DNA from: Sphingobacterium yanglingense
GTDB taxonomy: Bacteria > Bacteroidota > Bacteroidia > Sphingobacteriales > Sphingobacteriaceae
Length of the DNA stretch: 64,000 nt
Reading direction: 5' to 3'
Assembly (NCBI RefSeq): GCF_004363245.1
Contig: NZ_SNYV01000003.1
Location: 1-64,000 of the forward strand
Shown: positions 1 to 9,134 of the stretch, in pieces
How the letters are laid out: each line of letters starts with the position of its first letter
Position numbering within the stretch: position 1 is the first letter of the stretch
Notes under the pieces: model-generated
The model's database searches: none
Told to the model about the DNA's origin: nothing
The model's input: only the letters and a program-made list of their open reading frames with translations
Translations under genes and position numbers: made by a program

Positions 1-61
1 TCACCCCTTACAGAATCGAAAGTCCACTGTACGGGGATTTATTGACGTACAATAACACATC

Positions 62-634
62 ATGCAACAGAACCTTAATTATCAATTTCTAAAAGCTGTT
101 TTGGCAAAGCATAAAACACCCAACGATGAGCTGCTAACAGCTATTCTCGACCAAAGCCGAGTCAAAAGCTACGAAGCAAAAGAAATCCTGCTACGTGCAG
201 GCGAGATCCATACCAAGATTGTACTCGTGCAAGAAGGCAAAGCCGTGGCATTAGAAAAAGTAGATAGAACAAAACACCTGGATTGGATCTGGAGTCCGAC
301 CGATGTCATCATCCATGCGAGCAGCTCGCTAGAGGAACGGGGCAGCGATGTGGATATTGTATTTCCGATAGCCAGTACCACACTAGAGATCGACCTGATC
401 GACCTATTTCGGATACGGGAGCAATTTACCGAACTCAACTACTATTTCAACCAATTCCTCGCCCAAAAGAACAATAAACTAAGAAAGCATATACGTTGGG
501 TCAAGCGCACCGATGCCAAAGAAAGAATAGCACAGTTTAGGGACGAACACAAGGAGATTTATTACATTATCACGGACGAACTAAAAGCTGGCTACCTGAA
601 TATGAGTTTACGCTGGTTTCAGAAGAATAAGTAA
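62..634 (+). CDS. Crp/Fnr-like regulator with degenerate DNA-binding end
   Basis: A 190-residue protein. Residues 10-120 have the pattern of a cyclic-nucleotide-binding-like beta roll (ILLRAGEIHTKIVLVQEGKA segment near residues 42-61), as in Bacteroidota Crp/Fnr-family proteins of about 190 residues. In that family the C-terminal winged helix usually ends with a recognisable PEFLSRLR-like helix; here the end reads LNMSLRWFQKNK, a diverged but alignable version. Ligand and targets cannot be read from sequence, and the cNMP-binding Arg is not evident. It converges with the next gene, the stop codons being adjacent. Only 61 bases precede it, so its promoter is partly outside the window. Family assignment is inferred from pattern. 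Confidence 0.6.
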   Translation: MQQNLNYQFLKAVLAKHKTPNDELLTAILDQSRVKSYEAKEILLRAGEIHTKIVLVQEGKAVALEKVDRTKHLDWIWSPTDVIIHASSSLEERGSDVDIVFPIASTTLEIDLIDLFRIREQFTELNYYFNQFLAQKNNKLRKHIRWVKRTDAKERIAQFRDEHKEIYYIITDELKAGYLNMSLRWFQKNK

Positions 635-916
635 CTAGAATCTCTCCTCATCCCTATAGCGGGTATAGTTATTAAAATTCTGTTTGGTCCATTTCGTGAG
701 GTGATAGCCCTTGCATACCTTACAGTAGTAGACACGCCTTTGCGCCTGCTTGCCCTGGCGGTGCTTGACCCGCCGCCCATCAATCTTATTGCGCACCAAG
801 GCAGACCACTTATGCTTGAGCATCGTCCAGTGTGCCTCCAACTTATTAGGAAACGAAACCTTGCCCGTACCCCTACACTTTTTAAACTTAGGTCTGGCCT
901 TTTCATCCATAATCAA
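635..916 (-). CDS. Small basic protein with one CxxC knuckle, unknown function
   Basis: 93 residues, very rich in Lys and Arg. A single YYCKVCKGYHLTKW segment near residues 68-81 looks like half a zinc ribbon (CxxC followed by a His), and there is another Cys at position 14. I do not recognise the family. The basic charge and zinc-knuckle shape are compatible with nucleic-acid binding, which is inference. It is tail-to-tail with the Crp-like gene. A second start two codons in (MDEKARPKF) is equally possible. Confidence 0.55.
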   Translation of the reverse strand: MIMDEKARPKFKKCRGTGKVSFPNKLEAHWTMLKHKWSALVRNKIDGRRVKHRQGKQAQRRVYYCKVCKGYHLTKWTKQNFNNYTRYRDEERF

Positions 917-1157
917 AACATTTCAAAGTGTTTACTACCGAGCCTTAGTCAGCTCATCTTTAGATAATTTCTGTCTGGTCTATATCTTCTAAGATAGCCA
1001 GCAGAAGATACTAAAACAACAAAACACTACTCATTTACAATTATTTACGAATTAATTCACAAGAATTCGGCATAATACACGTACATAACGACTTAATGCA
1101 TCCACTTTGCGAATTAAAGCAGGTAACAAAGGGAGTCTTCATATATACCTTAGCCTT

Positions 1158-1262
1158 ATGATACATCAAAATGAAAAAAATGCCTTTGACCTCCGGGAGA
1201 AGTTCGCGGTATTCACGGGCTGCTTGGTCTCTAAGCCTGTAGCAGGTAGATTGACCGAATAA
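1158..1262 (+). other. Possible 34-residue ORF in an otherwise empty 450-base gap
   Basis: The stretch 917-1366 has no convincing gene. The only ORF with protein-like composition runs 34 codons from ATG 1158 and contains one Cys (FAVFTGCLVSKPVAGR). It could be a small peptide, a gene remnant or chance. The rest of the gap is AT-rich and probably holds the promoter of the following exported-protein gene. Confidence 0.15.
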
Positions 1263-1366
1263 GGAACCTAGTCTTTATAAAAGGCAACAAGTAATTAACA
1301 TAATAATAAACTGTGCTTTTTTTTACCGTGTTTTTTTTCCGTCTGTGTGAAATAAAAACCTGAAAA

Positions 1367-1684
1367 ATGAAAATCATACAATTTATCAAAAAAAACTTTT
1401 TTGCTGTTGCATTAACAGCAACATTAACGGGCTTTGGCATGTATGCCATTGCAAATGGTTTAAAGTCTGACGTTCAGGCAGAGTATTGGTTCCTTATGGA
1501 TGCGACCGGAACTACTCCTTTGACAGGTGAAGTAAACGAAGTCGACCTACCTTGTCCTGATAATAATGCTGAACCAAATTGTGCTAGAAAATACCTAGCC
1601 TCGCAAACAACAGGCTCAGGAGCATCGCGTACAGTTATTCCTTCAGAGATCAACAAACACAAAGATTTCCGTACGAGAGAATAA
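1367..1684 (+). CDS. Small exported protein, DUF6520-like
   Basis: 105 residues: Lys-rich N-terminus, hydrophobic segment about residues 10-30 (signal peptide or anchor), then a short acidic extracytoplasmic part with two cysteines (C63 and C72, spacing CPDNNAEPNC). The layout resembles the small DUF6520 exported proteins of Bacteroidota, whose function is unknown. It is followed within 10 bases by a strong hairpin, so it is a monocistronic unit. It converges on the SusCD-TlpA operon. A pair of periplasmic cysteines beside a thioredoxin-like gene is suggestive, but a link is only inference. Confidence 0.55.
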   Translation: MKIIQFIKKNFFAVALTATLTGFGMYAIANGLKSDVQAEYWFLMDATGTTPLTGEVNEVDLPCPDNNAEPNCARKYLASQTTGSGASRTVIPSEINKHKDFRTRE

Positions 1685-1688
1685 CAAA

Positions 1689-1719
1689 GGGGGGGCGAAA
1701 GATCGCCTCCCTTCCTTTT
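1689..1719 (+). terminator. Rho-independent terminator, probably bidirectional
   Basis: A G-rich arm (1690-1697) pairs with a C-rich arm (1704-1711) around a short loop, followed by CTTCCTTTTA. It lies between the stop of the small exported protein and the stop of the opposing SusD gene, so it may serve both strands. Confidence 0.7.
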
Positions 1720-1720
1720 A

Positions 1721-3076
1721 TTAACGGGGATTCTGTGGGATCCCCGTCATTTGGATTATGCTAGGTGGGATTGGGAATATGTATTTTAAACTATTTGGTT
1801 CCAACACATATACCTTTCCCAAAACTGTCTTAGAAAGTATCTTCTCTGTTTCTTTTTCCATATTCAAACGCTTCAAATCATACCAACGTATACCGTTAAG
1901 CAAAAGTTCCTTACGGCGTTCAGACAATACATAGCTCAACGCTTCAGACTGCGACATTCCTTCAGGTGGTCGATACCCCTCTATACGAGATTCCAACAGT
2001 TTACTTAATGTATTAAGCCCCTGCTCAACTTGGTTCATTCTTACTTCACATTCAGCCTTTATCAGAAAACACTCAGACAACTTAATCCCCACAAATGGAT
2101 AAAGTGACCCATCGTAACTTCCCTTATAATTAGCTTCATCTCCTGAGCGATTAAAAAAAAGCTGACGACGATAATCATTGACTGTATATGAACGGAATAA
2201 TTCAGGATCTGTTTTAAAGCGAGAAGACGAAAAAATGTAAGATGTATTTGCTATCGCATGAAAAAGCACCTCCGATCCAAAGCGTTTAAACGGGTAACTA
2301 CCATTGGTCACTTCACCAAAATCCACTAATGAATAATGGGGACTAGACAGCGCTAAATCCGCATATTTTACAGCATCTTTCCATTGCCTCATAGTAAGGT
2401 ACATCCTCGCTATGAGAGTATGAATGGCAGCTTTAGCCGGTCGTGTTTTTACAGCATCATGATCATCCACCAACTCTGCAGCTTCCAATAGATCCGCTAA
2501 GATTTTCTTATAATTCTCCTCTACAGAGATCCGTATCGTCTTTGCGTTGATATCGGTCTGGAGTTTCATTGGTACCCCCATATCTGTGGCAGACTTATCT
2601 TTATCAAACTGCGGAGCAAACATTAGCGCCTGTCTCCAATGCTGCCAGGCCCTAAAGAATAGCGCTTGTCCTTTAAGACGTTTATATAAGAGTGGATCTT
2701 CAGCGGAGGGTAACTTGGACAATCCTTCCAAAACTTTATTTGCCTGAAAAATGATCCGGTATGCGACAGACCAATTGGCATCTAACAATTTTGTCTCATA
2801 TATTTGATCCTGCCATATGTACGCATTTTTGAAGTCCGGATAATTGCCCATCGAATTCCAAACCTGATCTGTCAAATAGCCATCGTCGGCCTGCATCTCG
2901 TCTACCATAGGTATAGACCGGTTCATTAGGTCTGTATAATCCAGCAGGGCCTGCATATCTGCAAGCGTCTCTGGAACAACTAGTTTTTTGTCCGGTTTAA
3001 CGTCCAAAAAATCTCCTGTACAGGATAGAGCCAAAAAACACAAGATCATCCCAAAAATATAATATTGTTTAATCAT
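1721..3076 (-). CDS. SusD/RagB-family outer-membrane lipoprotein (locus 1)
   Basis: 451 residues. A lipoprotein signal with lipobox LALSC (Cys19) is followed by the SusD N-terminal pattern FLDVKPDKKL, TPR-like helices (RAWQHWRQALMF), and the typical C-terminal SusD ending ERRKELLLNGIRWYDLKRL with a final PIPPSIIQ segment. SusD proteins cap the extracellular face of a SusC TonB-dependent transporter and bind the ligand. It starts 10 bases after the SusC gene and is the last gene of the TlpA-SusC-SusD operon. No carbohydrate-active enzyme is nearby, so the ligand need not be a glycan. Confidence 0.93.
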   Translation of the reverse strand: MIKQYYIFGMILCFLALSCTGDFLDVKPDKKLVVPETLADMQALLDYTDLMNRSIPMVDEMQADDGYLTDQVWNSMGNYPDFKNAYIWQDQIYETKLLDANWSVAYRIIFQANKVLEGLSKLPSAEDPLLYKRLKGQALFFRAWQHWRQALMFAPQFDKDKSATDMGVPMKLQTDINAKTIRISVEENYKKILADLLEAAELVDDHDAVKTRPAKAAIHTLIARMYLTMRQWKDAVKYADLALSSPHYSLVDFGEVTNGSYPFKRFGSEVLFHAIANTSYIFSSSRFKTDPELFRSYTVNDYRRQLFFNRSGDEANYKGSYDGSLYPFVGIKLSECFLIKAECEVRMNQVEQGLNTLSKLLESRIEGYRPPEGMSQSEALSYVLSERRKELLLNGIRWYDLKRLNMEKETEKILSKTVLGKVYVLEPNSLKYIFPIPPSIIQMTGIPQNPR

Positions 3077-3086
3077 AACTGTATCT

Positions 3087-6000
3087 TTAAAATTTAATAT
3101 CCAAGCCTAAGACATAATTACGCATAGCGGAATAATCGGACAACACATACTCCGGATCTATATCCAATTTATTGGCGGTCCATATCAGACCCACATTATC
3201 TACATAGCCAAAAACCGTTATTCCCTTGAATACCTGTCTCATTTTTCCGGAAAAGGTATAACTGAAACGAACATCTTTCAGGCGGATATGGTCTGCTCTC
3301 TTAAGGAGTACATCTGCATATTGGTATACAAAATCCCGCATAGGGGTTACCGAATGGTCAGGTCTGGAAGGTATATCGGTATGCTGCTCATCTCCTTCCT
3401 TTTGCCATCTGTCCAAATAATCCAAATGCCCTCTACCTCTTGAAAAAAGATCTGAGTAGTTGATTGTGGGCTGCCTAAACCAATGCCCAAATTTATAGTT
3501 CAAACCTATACTTATCTGAAAATCATTATAGCTTAGTTCTGTAAGAATCGATCCAAAATGACGGGGCAGTGTCGCTCCTCCGTATTTAATATCCTCCTTG
3601 ACCAGTTTAGTATAGAAATTACCATAATCTTTCCAGGGCTGACCGTCCAAAAGGACTATAGGATCCCCATCTTTAGGGTCTAGGCCACTCCATGGCAGTA
3701 CATATTGTGAAAATCTGGCCCGTCCTTCCATGGGAGCAGGAAATGCAGAAAAATAGGAAGACAAGTGGTTCTCAAAATCATATTTTACGATTCTATCGGT
3801 ATTAAAGCTATAGTTAAACACCGTTGTCCATCCCATCTTGCTCCAATTTTTCCTATAATTTAGATTCATATCTACCCCATGGCTTTTCATTCTGGCATTA
3901 TTACCGACAAATTCATCACGTCCACCCACAGAAAACCCAGCAGTAGGATCCAGAGGCGTTTCTCCAATCAGATCTTTTGCATCTTTCCAATAAAAATCCA
4001 CACTACCTGACAGGAGATTGTCCTTACTTCTAAAATCTAAGCCCAGATTGACCGTACTTATTTTCTCCCATCTCAAATCTGCATTCGGAGGCGTGAGTAA
4101 TTGTATATACGACTGGTTGGTTAAACTAGATATACTATAATATCCCGTACTATAAGCGGTCAATGAACGGTTTACATTTCCACTCAATCCATAGGTCGTA
4201 CGGATCTTTACATAGGGTAATTGCTTCAGATCATACCAGGGCTCATTGCTTAGATTCCAGCTTAGTCCCGAAGACCATAGTGGAACACCTTTTTGATTGG
4301 TACGGACTCCAAAAATATTCGAGGCATCTTTACGTGCACTTAATGACAGCATATAGCGATTTTTCCAGTCGTAGCCCACGTTTCCATAGTAGGATACAAA
4401 ACGGTCTATCTTTCCCTCCAAAATTGCTGTATTCGGTATATTACCGTCATATTGCTGTGGATTCATCTTATAATAACCCTGATAATCAACAGGTACAAAA
4501 GTCAATAGCTGATCATTATAGCCGTAAAGGCGGCTTCCATGAGCATCATTTAGCCCATTTCTCCATTCAGCCCCCAATACCCCAGCCAGGTTATGTACCT
4601 CCCATTGCCTATTAAGCAATACCTGCCCTCTTCCTGAGTGGGTCATTCTCACTTGTCGCCGCTGGTCAAGTATCCCTCCCAATGGCACAGGATAAACAAA
4701 TCGGGCACCATCTCTCTGTGCGAACCGATTGATCAGATCTCGTGTGACGTAAAGCTGTTGATCCTGTATACTTGTATTATCGAGCGATTGTCGATCATAC
4801 TGATACTGTATTTCCATATCGAGCCCTTTGGTCAAGGCATAGCGAAGTACATTATTGATACGTATATCATCATTCTCGGCCGTATTATTCTGGTTTTTCA
4901 AATCCTCCAAGGGATAGAATGTCCAATCGGGATAACCTTCAAGCGCCCGCTGATGTATATAGTGCTGTCGGTAATCCTTCCATAGCGTCAAGGGATTTCC
5001 TTCCTCATCTTGCAGCCGCTGATAAGGTGGCGCAATCGCCATTCCTCCATATAGGTTCTGTACGACATAACTATCATACGTATTCTTGGCATTGACATAA
5101 GAAAAAGTATTGTGATAAGTCAATTTTGGTATTATGTTAAACTGACTAGATAGCGATAGGTTTACACGCTTATCACCCATGTAATGTATTTCCGAACGAT
5201 TCTTGTCAAATCCTGCGGAAAATGAATATGCTAGGCGATCGCTACCCGAACGAATATTTAAGGCAGATTGAAGCTCACCACGCTGCCTATAAACATAGCG
5301 TGACAGTTCATTTCTGAAATCCAACTGTTTCAAAAAGTTCAATTGAGACTCTAACTCTTCCGCTGTTATAGTGTTTTCCCGTTCGCCGATCAACAGCTCG
5401 ACTACGGGAGACAGCACTGGATAGGTAAGATCACGCTCTTTATCGGTATAATACCCTTTATCAAAAAGATAGCGTTCCACTTCGATATATGGTTCCGAAG
5501 GCAAATAACTTTTGTTAGCCCTTAAATTGGGCTTATCAGTTATGCTGTAGTAACTTTTAAAATCTACCGATGCCTGCTGACCTATCCGAGCCTGCTTGGT
5601 CTTCAGTACCACCACCCCATTTCCGGCCCTTGCTCCCCAGATTGATGCAGCGGCGGCATCTTTAAGGATAGTCACAGATTCAATATCATTGGGATTGATT
5701 TGCTTTAGATCACCCTCATATGGAAAATTATCCAATATGATGAGCGGACGATCCTCAGAGTTGATTGTACTCTGCCCCCGCACATAAAATGGTGATGACC
5801 CCGTCGGTCGTTTATCAAACAATAGCCCAGTAGCCCGATCCTCAAGACGACTCATTATATCTGCGCTGCTACGCCGCTCCAAAGACTTATTATCAACCAA
5901 TACGAAAGACCCCGTCTGCCTCTCTTTTGTCAGTCCCTGGTAACCAGTAAAAACCTGTACCTCTTCAATAAACTGTCGATAGGCCGTAAGTGTGAAAGAC

Positions 6001-6260
6001 AATAAGGTGTCTGTATTAATGACAAATACTTCGGTACGGTACCCTACCTTTGATATCCTTATTGAGTCGACCTCGGCCGGGAGGCTAAATTGTCCATGGC
6101 TATCCGTCCTTATATTTATTCTATTTGGGTAGACCAACAGGCTAGCACCGCCCAATGGTATTCCCTGTTCATCTCTGACTGCCCCTATACGCATAGATTG
6201 GGCTTGTATGTGCTGTACCAAAGTAAGCAGCATACATACGACAATTATAACATATCTCAT
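3087..6260 (-). CDS. SusC/RagA-family TonB-dependent receptor (locus 1)
   Basis: 1057 residues. Signal peptide 1-20, carboxypeptidase-regulatory-like domain about 25-95, plug domain about 120-225 with the SusC hallmark (ILKDAAAASIWGARAGNGVV), then a beta-barrel ending in a conserved hydrophobic strand (NYVLGLDIKF). There is no STN domain, unlike the receptor of locus 2, so it is probably not a FecR-signalling receptor. The start ATG shares one base with the stop of the upstream TlpA-like gene (TAATG), which shows translational coupling. It imports an unidentified ligand using TonB energy together with the SusD lipoprotein downstream. Confidence 0.95.
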   Translation of the reverse strand: MRYVIIVVCMLLTLVQHIQAQSMRIGAVRDEQGIPLGGASLLVYPNRINIRTDSHGQFSLPAEVDSIRISKVGYRTEVFVINTDTLLSFTLTAYRQFIEEVQVFTGYQGLTKERQTGSFVLVDNKSLERRSSADIMSRLEDRATGLLFDKRPTGSSPFYVRGQSTINSEDRPLIILDNFPYEGDLKQINPNDIESVTILKDAAAASIWGARAGNGVVVLKTKQARIGQQASVDFKSYYSITDKPNLRANKSYLPSEPYIEVERYLFDKGYYTDKERDLTYPVLSPVVELLIGERENTITAEELESQLNFLKQLDFRNELSRYVYRQRGELQSALNIRSGSDRLAYSFSAGFDKNRSEIHYMGDKRVNLSLSSQFNIIPKLTYHNTFSYVNAKNTYDSYVVQNLYGGMAIAPPYQRLQDEEGNPLTLWKDYRQHYIHQRALEGYPDWTFYPLEDLKNQNNTAENDDIRINNVLRYALTKGLDMEIQYQYDRQSLDNTSIQDQQLYVTRDLINRFAQRDGARFVYPVPLGGILDQRRQVRMTHSGRGQVLLNRQWEVHNLAGVLGAEWRNGLNDAHGSRLYGYNDQLLTFVPVDYQGYYKMNPQQYDGNIPNTAILEGKIDRFVSYYGNVGYDWKNRYMLSLSARKDASNIFGVRTNQKGVPLWSSGLSWNLSNEPWYDLKQLPYVKIRTTYGLSGNVNRSLTAYSTGYYSISSLTNQSYIQLLTPPNADLRWEKISTVNLGLDFRSKDNLLSGSVDFYWKDAKDLIGETPLDPTAGFSVGGRDEFVGNNARMKSHGVDMNLNYRKNWSKMGWTTVFNYSFNTDRIVKYDFENHLSSYFSAFPAPMEGRARFSQYVLPWSGLDPKDGDPIVLLDGQPWKDYGNFYTKLVKEDIKYGGATLPRHFGSILTELSYNDFQISIGLNYKFGHWFRQPTINYSDLFSRGRGHLDYLDRWQKEGDEQHTDIPSRPDHSVTPMRDFVYQYADVLLKRADHIRLKDVRFSYTFSGKMRQVFKGITVFGYVDNVGLIWTANKLDIDPEYVLSDYSAMRNYVLGLDIKF

Positions 6261-7765
6261 TAAATATCTCCTTTCGTTGTTTTGATTTCGGATAACACCA
6301 ACATTTCGATTTCACGATCCTCCTTAACCAGTTCAAATCCGTTCTTTTCTAGATGTTTACGCTGTTTTTCAAAATCCTCTCTCTTTGTAAAAAGCTGTAT
6401 ATCTATCCGTTCAGTGATATCAGTCTCATCCACGATTGGCAACGGCAACATGCTAAAATGACGCTTCATTGCGGAAACAAAGGAAGGAAGCGGATAAGCA
6501 CGCATATCAATCACTCCATCGTGTACTTCCGCCTGTTGCTGTGCACCTGTGGAGGCATAAGGAATAGCACTTCCATTCAGGCGCAGTACCCAACATGGGC
6601 GCTTTATTTTTGCAACCTCTCCCCTGATCCCATACCACGCACCGAAAAAGCGGTTAAGATCAGCCAACATAAGTTCGGGAGCCTGCTCCTGCATACTTGG
6701 AGGCAATAACAGTTCGTAGGAGAAAAAATGCTTCCGATCTTCCGGATAAAAGGCGCTCAATGTCTTGAGGCTATCGATAAGATTAGATTGTATCAACTGC
6801 CTGTTCGTAGCAGTAAGATCTGGATTTATTAATTCGGAAAAGCGTAAATACATGAGATACGCCGACATGTTGGACAGTGTTATTTTATTACCATGCTCTC
6901 CCCCTATCCGCAGACTATTGTCATAAATTCCATCCAAATACCTAGTAAATAACGAATGATAAATCATATCTGCAGCATTACCGCCATTATCAGATACAAG
7001 TAGCGGCTTGCTAATTTCAAAATCGCCATTGTATGCCTTCTCTGGCAGTTCAGTAATACGGCCGTCCAGTACGTCCTTTACAATATCTTTAGTCACATAT
7101 ACATATTCCGTAATGGCAAATACTTTCCCGTCTTTGATCCATATTTCTTGCGGAGCGCTATAGGTAGGAAATAACTTCAGAAAGATATTAGCCCCCACGA
7201 TGGTCTCCCAGGTGTCGCCTTCCCTGCCGGCCATAAATCGCTCTACATCCGATTTAGCTTGCGGAGTCAAAAAGAGAGGTACCATCTTTCCATCCATCGC
7301 CTCTGCTACGGCCCTGACATGACGCATCTCCCGGATACATACCGCACAAGAAGTCGACCATACATCGATAATGATAAGGGGTGTATCTCTATAGTCAGCA
7401 AGACGTATACGCTTTGCCCCATCTTTATGGTAGAGCACCTCTAGAGGCAGGTTCCACAGCTCCTCGGGTACCACCTCCCCGACCCTTATTCTCTTCTGTA
7501 GTGCATAAGGCAAAGAGGTCTTTTGCTGTTCATCCCCAGTATTAATGCCAACCTGATTCACAGTCACCCCATCGGCAGCCGAGCGTACCTCACCACGGAG
7601 TATACGCTCAGTTTGCCGTTGAGTACCCGCCTCCCAACCGACGGGCATTTGATCCCCGAAGTTAATCCGGGGGACAGCCCGATGCAGAGGCTGCGCAAAA
7701 GCGCTAGCCCCTAGCAAACCGGACACACTAAACAACACACAGAATATTATTATAACACGCGCCAC
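6260..7765 (-). CDS. TlpA-like thioredoxin-fold exported protein with CAVC active site
   Basis: About 501 residues from a GTG start chosen because it directly precedes a signal peptide (VARVIIIFCVLF ... ASAFAQ). A thioredoxin-like segment spans about 110-230 with DVWSTSCAVCIREM (C140, C143), replacing the usual WCxPC by SCAVC: the Trp is Ser and the cis-motif-side Pro of CxPC is Val. The C-terminal ~250 residues are unrecognised. The open frame continues upstream to 8032, but that part is made of REP-like repeats and is unlikely to be coding; ATG at 7927 is an alternative start. First gene of the TlpA-SusC-SusD operon, overlapping SusC by one base. Probable role: periplasmic reductase or isomerase acting with the importer (inference). 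Confidence 0.8.
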   Translation of the reverse strand: MARVIIIFCVLFSVSGLLGASAFAQPLHRAVPRINFGDQMPVGWEAGTQRQTERILRGEVRSAADGVTVNQVGINTGDEQQKTSLPYALQKRIRVGEVVPEELWNLPLEVLYHKDGAKRIRLADYRDTPLIIIDVWSTSCAVCIREMRHVRAVAEAMDGKMVPLFLTPQAKSDVERFMAGREGDTWETIVGANIFLKLFPTYSAPQEIWIKDGKVFAITEYVYVTKDIVKDVLDGRITELPEKAYNGDFEISKPLLVSDNGGNAADMIYHSLFTRYLDGIYDNSLRIGGEHGNKITLSNMSAYLMYLRFSELINPDLTATNRQLIQSNLIDSLKTLSAFYPEDRKHFFSYELLLPPSMQEQAPELMLADLNRFFGAWYGIRGEVAKIKRPCWVLRLNGSAIPYASTGAQQQAEVHDGVIDMRAYPLPSFVSAMKRHFSMLPLPIVDETDITERIDIQLFTKREDFEKQRKHLEKNGFELVKEDREIEMLVLSEIKTTKGDI

Positions 7766-8001
7766 GTCACTGCGCCCCGTTTCGTCATTGCGATTCACAC
7801 TCCGCTCGTCATTGCGAGGATCCGCCAGTAGGCGGAGACGAAGCAATCTGTCTTTTGGGCGACTAGAAAGGTCTTTGTCACTCTGGCCAACGGCCATACC
7901 TCTCCCACCCCTAAAAAAATGTCTCATTTTTAAGTTAATTAGGTGTGACCTAATAGCTATGATCGTCACCCTGAGCGAAACGTAGTGGAGTCGAACGGGT
8001 C
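7763..8001. repeat. Cluster of REP-like repeats in the leader of the TlpA-SusCD operon
   Basis: A complete element at 7807-7849 begins CGTCATTGCGAGGA and ends ACGAAGCAATCTG, with an internal perfect hairpin TCCGCC-agta-GGCGGA (7821-7836). Partial copies of the CGTCATTGCG core occur at about 7763 (CGTCACTGCG) and 7782. A second type, GTCACCCTGAGCG ... GTCGAACGGGT, lies at 7966-8001. These motifs recur in many Bacteroidota genomes as intergenic repeats. Another copy of the first core is nested in the element at 32.9 kb in this window. They fall inside the false N-terminal extension of the TlpA-like ORF. Confidence 0.7.
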
Positions 8002-8262
8002 TACAATCATGCAACCATAAGACAGGCCACACGTTTTAATAAAAAATCAATTAATCCCTAAAATAGAGGCGGTTCCTTTGGAAGGTAATTATTGGAATCT
8101 CATCGGTTTATAATTGGAACATCCTCTTCATAGATCTCCTTACTATAAGGCAATCCATTCTTCCTCCTTATTCAGGTGGACAGAAAATGTTTTTGTACTG
8201 TTGTCTTTTTGTTTTCATCACTCACTCATTAATTTATAAAGTGAGTCTCAGGGAATGGAAAC

Positions 8263-8428
8263 TATAGCAGGTTCCTATCCACCGTTCCACAGGGCTCTCA
8301 CCCCCCACAAGACGGATTTACGATAGGAACCCGAAAGCTATAGATTGCACTAAAGTACAATAAAAAACTTATCGGGCATTATCCTATCGTCTCGCCTGTG
8401 GTTTTTTGTGAGAGTTTGTGGACGAGAC
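8263..8428. repeat. Compound inverted repeats in a 500-base gap
   Basis: The gap 8033-8558 has no supported gene. At 8263-8279 CTATAGC then GGTTCCTATC is mirrored at 8322-8343 (GATAGGAACC then GCTATAG), giving a stem of about 17 pairs with a ~42-base loop. Part of that loop (TCCACA..CTCTCAC..CACA..GATAGGA) reappears inverted at 8381-8428, whose ends GTCTCG/CGAGAC also pair. It could be a structured leader, a mobile-element end or a decayed palindromic repeat. Confidence 0.45.
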
Positions 8429-8558
8429 TCTTCTAGTCTAATGCAAGACATTTAAGCTATAAATAGCTCAAAGTCAACAACACAAATTTAATAAAATAAA
8501 TTATAAAAACGAATTTACTTGCGGATTTATAATTCATTTCAAAGATTCCTTTGTTGTT

Positions 8559-9077
8559 ATGAAAGCATATAATGCAAAAATAACCAAAACTAACATTCTT
8601 AATTACTTCAATAAGAGCGGGCTAACGATAGAAGTGTTTGCTAATTTACTTGGGGTATCAAAAAGATGGTTGGAATATCTCATTTCTAAAAATGAAGATT
8701 ATGAATTTGATCCAAATGTAGTTCAGAAGGCTTGTGATTTTTTCAATACAGATTATGGGAAATTCACCACAAGTATACAAAAGGTACCTTCTGACCTCCG
8801 TGATTTGCTTCAGAAAAAACACACTAGAAATCCAGAGTATAATAAAATCTTATCAGATGCACCTTCAGTTCAATACATAATAGAAAATATGGTATTGAAA
8901 GACGATGAGTTCGCTAATGCAGAGAGTGTAGAGTTAAAGACTATAAAACGAATAATCCGCAAACACTATAAAGAACTTAAATTAACCAATCTATCAAAGG
9001 ATCTACAAAATTCTAAGTTCATAAAACACTGGCCACATCCAACAAAGAAGAATACAAATTTATACGGCAAGAAATAA
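8559..9077 (+). CDS. Hypothetical protein with N-terminal HTH-like region
   Basis: 172 residues. Residues about 12-55 (NILNYFNKSGLTIEVFANLLGVSKRWLEYLI) have the spacing of an XRE-type helix-turn-helix; the rest is charged and unrecognised, with no export signal or membrane segment. The C-terminal third is basic (KTIKRIIRKHYKEL). It may be a DNA-binding regulator of the accessory region. The base composition is more AT-rich than in the flanking operons, consistent with acquired DNA. No partner gene is on the same strand. Confidence 0.55.
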   Translation: MKAYNAKITKTNILNYFNKSGLTIEVFANLLGVSKRWLEYLISKNEDYEFDPNVVQKACDFFNTDYGKFTTSIQKVPSDLRDLLQKKHTRNPEYNKILSDAPSVQYIIENMVLKDDEFANAESVELKTIKRIIRKHYKELKLTNLSKDLQNSKFIKHWPHPTKKNTNLYGKK

Positions 9078-9134
9078 TACCTCTCTCGATGCAACACTCT
9101 CAAAAATGTCCGTATCGAGGCATTCAATTAGATA

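Noticed and set aside
4163..4985. Plus-strand open frames opposite the locus 1 SusC gene
   Set aside because: Low-complexity translations in the antisense frame of a clear TonB receptor, without start context or family match.
7766..8032. N-terminal 89 codons of the 590-codon open frame of the TlpA-like gene
   Set aside because: The stretch consists of recognisable intergenic repeats, has Arg-rich, atypical composition and precedes a proper signal peptide, so it is treated as leader.
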